A stretch of DNA of 9,200 nt from positions 1-9,200 of the forward strand of contig JACXUE010000040.1 in NCBI GenBank assembly GCA_014764075.1, read 5' to 3'. Shown here piece after piece: positions 1 through 5,617 of the stretch. Source of the DNA: Sulfuricurvum sp. Its GTDB lineage: Bacteria > Campylobacterota > Campylobacteria > Campylobacterales > Sulfurimonadaceae. A program made the translations under genes and the position numbers. The notes under the pieces were generated by a model. The model saw only the letters and a program-made list of their open reading frames with translations. It made no database searches and was not told the origin of the DNA. Numbering within the stretch: the stretch's first letter is position 1; every line of letters starts with the position of its first letter.

Positions 1-522
1 CCCTTTTTCTTTGAGATATTCGCGGAGCAGTACTTTGGCAAATCCATGATTGGCGATAAAATCGCGATGGGCATTGGCATCACAGTAGTTGGTGACACAA
101 AACACCCCCCCAGCAGGGATACCAAAGAGCTGTGCAACCCGCATAACACTGAAAAACTCCATATTCTCAATCCCTATCCCCAATGCACGAAATTTTTCCA
201 TCGCCCTCTCGCTCGTGGTGATGTAATTGGAGCAGTTGACGATAACATCTTTTATATCATCTGTTTGTGCCGATACGACATTGTCAATCGGAGTATAAGC
301 ACTTTGATCCAAAAATCCTAACTCGATGTTAGCCGCCGTTTTAGACTCGATGATCTCATTGATTTTATGCTCACCATAACTTCCCGCACTCCCGACGAAA
401 AGGAGAAATTCGGGTTTATGCACCAAGCAGTGCCGAGTGAGATTGATCGCACTGTCGATCAGTCCCACCCCTATCGGTGTCGCAAAATCAAATGTTTCGT
501 TATTGCCGGCACAAAGAATCAT
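1..522 (-). CDS. Phosphorylase-superfamily nucleosidase/purine-nucleoside phosphorylase-like protein (3' end outside window)
   Basis: 174 codons are visible, open to the window edge with no stop, so the C-terminus is missing. The protein starts MILCAGNNETFDFATPIGVG. A glycine-rich phosphate/ribose-loop-like motif GSAGS lies at residues 44-48. ENMEF at 119-123 matches the 'x-M-E' nucleoside-binding stretch of the PNP/MTAN (PNP_UDP_1) fold. TNYCDANAH at 144-152 sits where that fold has its catalytic Ser/Asp, with the Asp kept as D148. From the family one expects cleavage of a purine nucleoside or related thio-nucleoside in the cytoplasm; the substrate cannot be read from sequence. The ATG at 520-522 is chosen because AAGG lies 6 bases upstream; an in-frame GTG directly before it is the alternative, and an in-frame stop lies a few codons further up. 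It follows hisF on the same strand after 94 bases. A run of seven G on the coding strand (105-111) encodes Gly-Gly-Val. Confidence 0.72.
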   Translation of the reverse strand, partial: MILCAGNNETFDFATPIGVGLIDSAINLTRHCLVHKPEFLLFVGSAGSYGEHKINEIIESKTAANIELGFLDQSAYTPIDNVVSAQTDDIKDVIVNCSNYITTSERAMEKFRALGIGIENMEFFSVMRVAQLFGIPAGGVFCVTNYCDANAHRDFIANHGFAKVLLREYLKEKG

Positions 523-616
523 CACACACCTTGTTGTTTAGTAAATCGAAGAATACTACTTTTAGATTTAGAGCTTGATTTGATTCACAAGTATTTAGGG
601 ATGCTCTATAGCGATT

Positions 617-1381
617 TTACAACCGTACCGGAATCCCATTCGCCGATAGGTAGCGTTTGAGGTCCATAATATCGATCTCTTTATAGTGAAAAATACTCGC
701 AGCCAACGCCGCATCGGCACCGTGCTCGAACGCCTCTTTGATATGCTCCATCGTCCCCGCACCGCCGCTGGCGATTACGGGAACATTCACTGCGCGGCTG
801 ATTTGTTCGGTGATGGAGAGATCAAATCCCGCTTTGGTGCCATCAGCGTCCATCGACGTGAGCAAAATCTCTCCCGCTCCGCGATCGACCACCTCTTTTG
901 CCCATTCAAAGGCATTAATCCCCGTGTCGACACGACCGCCGTTGAGATAGACATTGTACTGATCACCCGTCTTTTTCACATCGATCGCGACAACAATACA
1001 CTGACTCCCGAAACGCTTCGCCCCTTCGTTGATAAACTCGGGGCGCTTAATTGCCGCCGAATTGATACTCACTTTGTCACATCCCACATTGAGAAGTTTA
1101 TAAATATCATTAAGCTTGCGAATGCCGCCTCCGACGGTGAGAGGGATAAAGACCTCTTTTGCCACCTGCTCAACAATGTGAACGATGGTGTCGCGCTCTT
1201 CATGCGAAGCGGTGATATCAAGAAACGTCAACTCATCGGCACCCTCTTCGTTGTAGCGTTTGGCAACTTCGACGGGATCGCCGGCATCTTTGAGACCGAT
1301 AAAATTAACACCCTTGACAACACGACCGTCTTTGACATCCAGACACGGAATAATCCGTTTGGCAAAAAAGTTTTCAGACAT
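617..1381 (-). CDS. hisF: Imidazole glycerol phosphate synthase, cyclase subunit HisF
   Basis: 254 residues, the usual HisF length. With HisH it converts PRFAR plus ammonia from glutamine to imidazole glycerol phosphate and AICAR, linking histidine and purine synthesis. It is a cytoplasmic (beta/alpha)8 barrel. Visible hallmarks are RIIPCLDVKDGR at residues 9-20 with catalytic Asp15, the phosphate-binding GGGIR at 84-88, VVAIDVKK at 130-137 with the second catalytic Asp134, and the second phosphate loop ASGGAGT at 204-210. An upstream in-frame ATG at 1430-1432 would add 17 residues (MVMVVILRDKNETRLFT) not typical of the family. It would also overlap the -10 box, so the start at 1379-1381 (MSENFF) is preferred; it has an AGG nine bases upstream. 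No hisH, hisA or other his gene is adjacent, in line with the scattered histidine genes of Campylobacterota. It is divergent from ksgA. Confidence 0.96.
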   Translation of the reverse strand: MSENFFAKRIIPCLDVKDGRVVKGVNFIGLKDAGDPVEVAKRYNEEGADELTFLDITASHEERDTIVHIVEQVAKEVFIPLTVGGGIRKLNDIYKLLNVGCDKVSINSAAIKRPEFINEGAKRFGSQCIVVAIDVKKTGDQYNVYLNGGRVDTGINAFEWAKEVVDRGAGEILLTSMDADGTKAGFDLSITEQISRAVNVPVIASGGAGTMEHIKEAFEHGADAALAASIFHYKEIDIMDLKRYLSANGIPVRL

Positions 1382-1412
1382 AGTAAACAACCTAGTTTCA
1401 TTCTTGTCACGT

Positions 1413-1418
1413 AGTATA
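1413..1418 (-). promoter_or_regulatory. Candidate -10 box of the hisF promoter
   Basis: TATACT read on the minus strand, preceded by GT-rich sequence. Transcription would start near 1406 and give a leader of about 25 bases before the hisF ATG. No good -35 hexamer is present at 16-18 bases, which is normal for the housekeeping sigma factor of Campylobacterota. Position and match support it; there is no experimental basis here. Confidence 0.5.
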
Positions 1419-1497
1419 ACGACCATTACCAAAAGTAACGATAAAGGGATAGTTCAGATTTTTTTACGATTTAATAAGCCATTAACACTTTATCAGG

Positions 1498-1503
1498 TAC
1501 AAT
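1498..1503 (+). promoter_or_regulatory. Candidate -10 box of the ksgA-rnj promoter
   Basis: TACAAT lies only seven bases before the ksgA ATG at 1511. If used, transcription would begin at or next to the start codon and the mRNA would be leaderless. This fits the absence of a well-placed Shine-Dalgarno sequence (only GGA three bases before the ATG). There is no clear -35. An upstream promoter in the AT-rich stretch 1451-1490 is the alternative. Confidence 0.4.
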
Positions 1504-1510
1504 CGGACGA

Positions 1511-2290
1511 ATGCAACAAGATCGCGCCGCTATCGCCAAAAAGAAATTTGGTCAAAACTTTTTAAATGATGAGAGTGTTTTACAACAAATCATCCAATCG
1601 ATGCCCGATACACCCCATCGTATCGCTGAAATCGGGCCTGGATTAGGTGATTTAACTAAGTATTTAGTTGATGTCAAAAGTGTCACCGCTTTTGAGGTCG
1701 ATACCGATTTGTGCAAGCATTTGGAGCACCAATTTGCCGATGCCATCGCTACCAACGCCCTAACCCTCCGATGCGGAGACGTTTTAGAGCATTGGAAGAG
1801 TAAGCTTTTGGATGAACCGTACGATTTAGTGGCAAATCTGCCCTATTACATCGCGACGAACATCATCCTCAAAGCCCTCGCCGATCCGGAGTGCCGAAAC
1901 TTGCTTGTCATGATACAGCGTGAAGTAGCGGAGAAATTCTCCGCTACACCCGGAGAGAGAGCTTTTGGAGCACTCAGCGTTATAACGCAGAGTGTAGGCG
2001 ATGCGGAAATTGTATTACACGTTCCACCTACCGCATTCGATCCTGCTCCCAAAGTTGATTCGTGCGTACTGCTCATATCGAAACGGTCGAATCGTAATGA
2101 TGAAGGGTTTGAAGAATTTTTACGCGTAGCGTTTACTCAGCCGCGTAAAACCCTTCACAAAAATCTCTCCTCACGCTATGACAGAACTCTTTTAGCCCAA
2201 GCGTATGAGACGCTTGAACTTGAAAAGACCGTCCGACCTCACCAGCTCTGCACTGCTGACTTTCACCGGCTCTATAGCCTTATTCAATAA
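1511..2290 (+). CDS. ksgA: 16S rRNA (adenine(1518)-N6/adenine(1519)-N6)-dimethyltransferase KsgA/RsmA
   Basis: 259 residues, slightly shorter than the E. coli enzyme (about 273). It uses four S-adenosylmethionine molecules to dimethylate the two adjacent adenines in the 3'-terminal hairpin of 16S rRNA during late 30S assembly. The Rossmann methyltransferase motifs are clear: KKFGQNFL at residues 11-18 (N-terminal family signature), the SAM-binding EIGPGLGDLT at 40-49, acidic FEVD at 61-64, and the catalytic motif IV NLPYYI at 109-114. The late family block VPPTAFDPAPKVDS is at 171-184 and VAFTQPRKTLHKNL at 206-219. It is followed by rnj 66 bases after the stop, the same pairing as in Helicobacter pylori, and the two are probably co-transcribed. 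The ATG at 1511 starts exactly at the conserved N-terminus; no strong ribosome binding site precedes it. Confidence 0.96.
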   Translation: MQQDRAAIAKKKFGQNFLNDESVLQQIIQSMPDTPHRIAEIGPGLGDLTKYLVDVKSVTAFEVDTDLCKHLEHQFADAIATNALTLRCGDVLEHWKSKLLDEPYDLVANLPYYIATNIILKALADPECRNLLVMIQREVAEKFSATPGERAFGALSVITQSVGDAEIVLHVPPTAFDPAPKVDSCVLLISKRSNRNDEGFEEFLRVAFTQPRKTLHKNLSSRYDRTLLAQAYETLELEKTVRPHQLCTADFHRLYSLIQ

Positions 2291-2321
2291 TTTTTTTATA
2301 GAGCATCACCATACTCAATCT

Positions 2322-2341
2322 TTGAGCCTAGCATGGCTCAA
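2322..2341 (+). promoter_or_regulatory. Hairpin in the rnj leader, just upstream of its ribosome binding site
   Basis: A perfect 7-bp inverted repeat, TTGAGCC / GGCTCAA, with a 6-base loop (TAGCAT). It ends three bases before the rnj Shine-Dalgarno AAGGAA (2345-2350). No U-tract follows, so it is not a standard terminator for ksgA. It also encloses the upstream in-frame ATG at 2333, which argues against that start. It could protect the rnj 5' region, mark a processing site between ksgA and rnj, or affect rnj translation; that role is inferred. Confidence 0.45.
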
Positions 2342-2356
2342 CGCAAGGAAATATCG

Positions 2357-4459
2357 ATGTCAGATGAACATACTGAACCACAAGCACAACTCCAAGGTGA
2401 AAACCGCCGTCCACGCAACCGCCGCCCTTTTCGTAACCGAAACAATAACCGTCCCGAAAACGGTGAAGCGAACGTAACCACAGAGGATGAATCACGCAAC
2501 GACAACCGCCCGCCACGTCAAGACAATCGTCCTCCGCGCCAAGAACGTCGTCGGGATAATCGACCGCCAAGAGTGGATAGTCGCCCTCCGCGCCAAGACA
2601 ATCGCCCTCCGCGTACCGCTCAGCCCGAAGGGGCTGAAGGTGCGACAACCGAAACCAACCGCCTAGGGCGGGATCGGGGTCGCAGCGGGCGCCGTGGGGC
2701 ACCAAGTGCTCCGATCGATAGTAATTTGCGTGATTTCGTCGTCAAAAACCAAGATGCCCACAAAAATCGTCTCAATCCTCACTACAAACTCGATCTTAAC
2801 AACAATGATAAAGTGCGTATCACCCCACTGGGCGGATTAGGGGAAATCGGGGGGAACATTACTGTTATTGAGACCGAGAACGAAGCGATCGTGATCGATA
2901 TCGGAATGAGTTTTCCCGATGAAGAGATGCACGGTGTCGATATCCTTGTCCCTGACTTTACCTACCTACGCGAAATCCGCAAAAAAATCGTCGCAATCAT
3001 TATTACCCACGCCCACGAAGACCATATCGGAGGGGTGCCGTATTTCTTCAAAGAGATGCAATTCCCGATTTACGGAACGCCGCTCCCACTGGCTATGATC
3101 GGAAACAAATTCGATGAACACCACATGCGTGATTTCCGCCGTTACTTCAATCCAATCGTTAAACGAGTTCCCTATAAAATCGGAAACGATTTCGAGATCG
3201 AATGGATACATATGACCCACTCGATCATAGACTCCTCCTCTTTGGCAATCACGACCAAAGCGGGCACCATCATCCATACGGGTGACTTTAAAATCGACCA
3301 TACGCCAGTAGACGGCTACACTGCCGACTTACATCGATTAGCCCATTATGGCGAAAAAGGGGTTATGTGTCTTTTGTCCGACTCCACAAACTCCTACAAT
3401 AAAGACTGGACACCGAGCGAACTCTCCGTTGCGCCTGGGTTTGACCGCATCTTCTCCAAAGCAGAAGGCCGCGTTATTATGTCAACATTCAGCTCCAATA
3501 TCCACCGTGTCTACCAAGCAATTTTAACGGGGATGAAATACAACCGTAAAGTGTGTGTCATAGGTCGTTCAATGGAGCGGAATCTTGAAGTGTGTATGCA
3601 ATATGATTATGTCAAACTCCCAAAAAACATCTTCATCGATGCCGAAGAGGCAAATCGTATGAGCGACAAAGATGTTTTGATCGTCACCACCGGAAGCCAA
3701 GGAGAACCAAGTTCAGCATTGTTCCGTATGGCGATCGGCGAGCACCGCCATATTAAAATCAAACCTACCGATCTTGTTGTATTATCGGCTCGTGCGATTC
3801 CGGGGAACGAAGGATCGATTTCCGGAATGCTCAACTACCTCCAACGTGCTGGGGCAAAAGTTGCCAACGATCGCGATATCCACGTATCGGGTCACGCGAG
3901 CATCGAAGAACAAAAACTCATGCTTCGCCTTACCAATCCTAAATTTTTCCTCCCTGTACACGGCGAGTACAACCATATTCAAAAACACAAAGAGACGGCA
4001 ATGAGCTGCGGAATTCCTGAACGAAACATCCTTTTGATGAGCGATGGCGATTGTATCGAAGTCAATAGCAAAATAATGCGTAAAGCCAAAACGGTCAAAA
4101 CCGGCAAAATCTATATCGACAACCAAAACAACAACCAAATTGAAGATGATATCGTTATGGATCGTCAAAAAATGGCAAGCGAGGGGATGGTGGTTCTCGT
4201 GGCGCAAGTAAGTGCAACCGATTCACATCTACTCTCTAAACCACTCGTTACCAGTTTCGGTCTTGTGGCAGACCGCCACGATAAAGCGTTCGCAGCAGAG
4301 ATGGAAGATGTACTGGAACATTTCCTCGTCAATCTCAAACCGGGACTTATTGAAAACCCCAAAGCACTGGAAAACGATTTGCGCCAAGTGGTGCGTAAAC
4401 ATATCTATCGCAAAATGAAAAAATATCCCCTCATTGTTCCACACGTATTCGTCATGTGA
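2357..4459 (+). CDS. rnj: Ribonuclease J (metallo-beta-lactamase/beta-CASP RNase with Arg-rich N-terminal extension)
   Basis: 700 residues. RNase J is a zinc-dependent 5'-3' exo- and endoribonuclease. In H. pylori it forms the minimal degradosome with the helicase RhpA. Residues 1 to about 130 are a low-complexity extension rich in Arg, Asn and Pro; the core starts near DKVRITPLGGLGEIGGN (151-167). The metal-binding HAHEDH is at 218-223, with further ligand regions at MTHS (286-289) and HTGDFK (307-312). Beta-CASP motifs follow: SDSTN (341-345), STFSSNIHR (376-384), TGSQGEP (445-451), SGHAS (511-515) and PVHGEY (533-538). The C-terminal domain ends VPHVFVM. The ATG at 2357 has AAGGAA six bases upstream, so I prefer it to the in-frame ATG at 2333, which lies inside a hairpin and would add MAQRKEIS. 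It is downstream of ksgA and ends in a strong hairpin. The core is about 570 residues, similar to RNase J without an extension. Confidence 0.95.
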   Translation: MSDEHTEPQAQLQGENRRPRNRRPFRNRNNNRPENGEANVTTEDESRNDNRPPRQDNRPPRQERRRDNRPPRVDSRPPRQDNRPPRTAQPEGAEGATTETNRLGRDRGRSGRRGAPSAPIDSNLRDFVVKNQDAHKNRLNPHYKLDLNNNDKVRITPLGGLGEIGGNITVIETENEAIVIDIGMSFPDEEMHGVDILVPDFTYLREIRKKIVAIIITHAHEDHIGGVPYFFKEMQFPIYGTPLPLAMIGNKFDEHHMRDFRRYFNPIVKRVPYKIGNDFEIEWIHMTHSIIDSSSLAITTKAGTIIHTGDFKIDHTPVDGYTADLHRLAHYGEKGVMCLLSDSTNSYNKDWTPSELSVAPGFDRIFSKAEGRVIMSTFSSNIHRVYQAILTGMKYNRKVCVIGRSMERNLEVCMQYDYVKLPKNIFIDAEEANRMSDKDVLIVTTGSQGEPSSALFRMAIGEHRHIKIKPTDLVVLSARAIPGNEGSISGMLNYLQRAGAKVANDRDIHVSGHASIEEQKLMLRLTNPKFFLPVHGEYNHIQKHKETAMSCGIPERNILLMSDGDCIEVNSKIMRKAKTVKTGKIYIDNQNNNQIEDDIVMDRQKMASEGMVVLVAQVSATDSHLLSKPLVTSFGLVADRHDKAFAAEMEDVLEHFLVNLKPGLIENPKALENDLRQVVRKHIYRKMKKYPLIVPHVFVM
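2501..2614 (+). repeat. In-frame D(N/S)RPPR repeats in the RNase J extension
   Basis: Five copies of D-N/S-R-P-P-R at residues 49-54, 56-61, 67-72, 74-79 and 81-86, mostly on a 7-residue (21-base) period with one 4-residue insertion (ERRR). At DNA level the units share blocks such as CGTCCTCCGCGCCAAGA-like strings but are not identical, so the array has drifted or is held at protein level. The segment is predicted disordered and strongly basic. Confidence 0.85.
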
Positions 4460-4460
4460 G

Positions 4461-4499
4461 TTCAGCGTTAAAATGACACCTGCGTGTCATTTTGCTGAA
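4461..4499 (+). terminator. Strong hairpin after rnj, probable terminator
   Basis: It starts two bases after the rnj stop. The inner stem AAAATGACAC / GTGTCATTTT (10 bp, perfect) closes a CTGC loop. It is flanked by a second 6-bp arm TTCAGC / GCTGAA with GTT unpaired on the 5' side. The TTTT of the 3' arm can act as a short U-tract and the AAAA of the 5' arm makes it nearly symmetric, so it could stop transcription in either direction. No longer T-run follows. It separates ksgA-rnj from thyX, which has its own promoter candidate. Confidence 0.65.
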
Positions 4500-4570
4500 G
4501 CAAACCAAAGCTGATGGACAAAGCACTAGCAAGACTTAACACAAAATAGAAAATTTAACCCCATCTTCGC

Positions 4571-4576
4571 TATACT
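4571..4576 (+). promoter_or_regulatory. Candidate -10 box of the thyX promoter
   Basis: TATACT preceded by TTCGC, resembling the extended -10 of Campylobacterota. It would start transcription near 4583 and give a leader of about 22 bases to the thyX ATG. The region upstream (4500-4570) is AT-rich without a clear -35 box. Confidence 0.5.
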
Positions 4577-4604
4577 CACTCAAAATCACTTCCAAAGACA
4601 CGCC

Positions 4605-5225
4605 ATGAAAGTAACCTTACACCATTATACACCTCTTGTAATCTGTTCAGATGCTATCCGTACCTGTTGGCAAAGTTTTGACAAAAGCGATAACGGCGGA
4701 GAAGTTGATCGCGCCCTCATTGATCGTGTCGGCAATAAATTCAAACACGCCTCGACATTAGAGCATATCGTCTACAACTTCTACATCGAAGGGATCAGCC
4801 GTGCGCTGCTCCAAGAGTTGGCGCGCCATCGGATGGCATCGCTTAGTGTCAAAAGCACCCGCTACACCCTCAAAGAACTCAAAGACGAAACACCCTTTAG
4901 TGTGGATGACAAAGAGCGTGCTACAAAATATCTGGTCATGACCGACGTCGATATAGTCGATGAGATGAGTATCAGAGCACTCGAAAATCTTCGTGCCGTA
5001 CTTGCCAGCGGTATCAGTAACGACCGCGCGAAATACTGCCTTCCAGAGAGCTATAAAACGGAACTCACTTGGTCGATCAATGCCCGAAGTCTCCAAAACT
5101 TTATCGCTCTTCGAAGTGATAAAGCGGCATTGTGGGAAATCAGGGATTTGGCCCGTGCCGTTTATGAAGCTCTCCCTGAAGATCACCGCTATCTGTTCGA
5201 AAATTCACTCAAAGAGGAACATTGA
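4605..5225 (+). CDS. thyX: Flavin-dependent thymidylate synthase ThyX
   Basis: 206 residues, normal ThyX length. It makes dTMP from dUMP with methylenetetrahydrofolate as carbon donor and FAD/NAD(P)H as reductant, replacing ThyA, in the cytoplasm as a homotetramer. The signature is RHRMASLSVKSTRY at residues 74-87. Compared with the general RHRxxSxNExSxRY pattern, the Asn-Glu pair is Ser-Val, as I recall for the H. pylori enzyme. The C-terminal nucleotide-binding block NARSLQNFIALR (159-170) and EIRDLA (178-183) are present, as is STLEHIVYNF (50-59) near the N-terminus, a conserved FAD/dUMP-contacting region. The start is the ATG at 4605; only a weak AAAGA lies upstream. The stop lies two bases before the downstream lipoprotein gene, and the tail of thyX carries that gene's ribosome binding site, so the two are expected to be co-transcribed and coupled. 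Confidence 0.95.
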   Translation: MKVTLHHYTPLVICSDAIRTCWQSFDKSDNGGEVDRALIDRVGNKFKHASTLEHIVYNFYIEGISRALLQELARHRMASLSVKSTRYTLKELKDETPFSVDDKERATKYLVMTDVDIVDEMSIRALENLRAVLASGISNDRAKYCLPESYKTELTWSINARSLQNFIALRSDKAALWEIRDLARAVYEALPEDHRYLFENSLKEEH

Positions 5226-5227
5226 TC

Positions 5228-5470
5228 ATGCACAAAATATTATTATTCACCCTCAGCGCAGCAGCTCTATTAGTAAGCGGATGTGCCGAAAAACAAATTG
5301 CGGTTAATGGTCTTATTTGTCCGCCCGGAAAAACCGAGGAGAATATTAAAGCCGATTTCCAAGAGTGCCGTTACTATGATCTCAAAGCGGCATCGGAAGC
5401 CTCACGTGCTCCTATTACGGTAGAGTGTCGAAAATGCCTTGAGAGCAAAGGTTACAGAATCGAACAATAA
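5228..5470 (+). CDS. Small putative lipoprotein of unknown function with four mature-region cysteines
   Basis: 80 residues, not recognised as a named family. Residues 1-18 form a lipoprotein signal peptide: Lys3, a hydrophobic core ILLFTLSAAALL, and lipobox VSGC with the lipidated Cys19. The mature part is only about 62 residues, with cysteines at 31, 47, 67 and 70 (the last two as CRKC), enough for two disulfides or a small metal site. It ends CLESKGYRIEQ, a tail seen in various small bacterial lipoproteins. It should be exported, lipidated and anchored in the envelope, after cleavage by the signal peptidase II whose gene (lspA) is at the right end of the window. The ATG at 5228 has AGAGGAA (5213-5219) eight bases upstream; a TTG at 5222 would sit too close to it. 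The spacing to thyX implies coupled translation, although no functional link to dTMP synthesis is apparent. Confidence 0.72.
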   Translation: MHKILLFTLSAAALLVSGCAEKQIAVNGLICPPGKTEENIKADFQECRYYDLKAASEASRAPITVECRKCLESKGYRIEQ

Positions 5471-5473
5471 AAT

Positions 5474-5493
5474 ATTATTCCTTCGGGAATAGT
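5474..5493 (+). terminator. UUCG-capped hairpin after the thyX-lipoprotein pair
   Basis: ATTATTCC / GGAATAGT (8 bp with one G-T pair) closes a TTCG loop in the stabilising C(UUCG)G context, four bases after the lipoprotein stop. The following sequence is only moderately T-rich (GGTAATTTGATTGAAATTTTT), so termination may be inefficient; the hairpin may instead protect the 3' end. Confidence 0.5.
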
Positions 5494-5526
5494 GGTAATT
5501 TGATTGAAATTTTTGAAGTGTTTTGC

Positions 5527-5554
5527 AAAAAAAGAATTATGCCTCCAAAGAGGC
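5527..5554 (-). terminator. Candidate terminator of the thrS-infC-rpmI-rplT block
   Basis: On the minus strand a GCCTC / GAGGC stem with a TTTG loop (extended by one T-A pair) is followed by ATAATTC and then seven T. The 7-base gap between stem and T-run is longer than in a textbook terminator. It lies 64 bases beyond the rplT stop and converges with the UUCG hairpin of the plus-strand genes. Confidence 0.5.
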
Positions 5555-5556
5555 AA

Positions 5557-5607
5557 GCTTCAGCGCCTTGGCGGCGAGCGTAGCTTTGTGGGCTTTGCTC
5601 CTGAAGC
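5557..5607. other. GC-rich foldable block downstream of rplT
   Basis: A perfect 7-bp outer repeat GCTTCAG / CTGAAGC (5557-5563 and 5601-5607) encloses 37 bases that contain smaller complementary arms, including CGCC/GGCG (5564-5573) and GAGC/GCTC (5576-5579 and 5597-5600, written here as approximate ends). The block is clearly richer in G+C than the flanks. It could be a 3'-end structure of the ribosomal protein mRNA, a dispersed intergenic repeat or a small RNA; nothing in the sequence decides between these. I see no convincing ORF in it. Confidence 0.35.
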
Positions 5608-5617
5608 GTCTAGAAGA

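Noticed and set aside
569..608. TAGAGC/GCTCTA inverted repeat as a hisF terminator
   Set aside because: Only 6 bp with a 28-base loop and no proper T-run; too weak to call.
686..1414. 242-codon plus-strand open frame opposite hisF
   Set aside because: It is the antisense shadow of hisF, whose protein has every family motif. The antisense translation shows no recognisable domain and no ribosome binding site.
2501..2614. Possible CRISPR-like array
   Set aside because: The repeats are short, in-frame, imperfect and without unique spacers of uniform length; they encode the RNase J tail.
2328..2705. Minus-strand open frame opposite the start of rnj
   Set aside because: The repetitive codons of the Arg/Pro-rich tail leave the opposite strand open. 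The product is a low-complexity mirror and has no upstream signals.
3782..4207. Minus-strand open frame of 141 codons inside rnj
   Set aside because: Lies wholly opposite conserved RNase J motifs; no start signals or recognisable domain.
4758..5186. Minus-strand open frame opposite thyX
   Set aside because: Antisense of a clearly conserved enzyme; no independent support.
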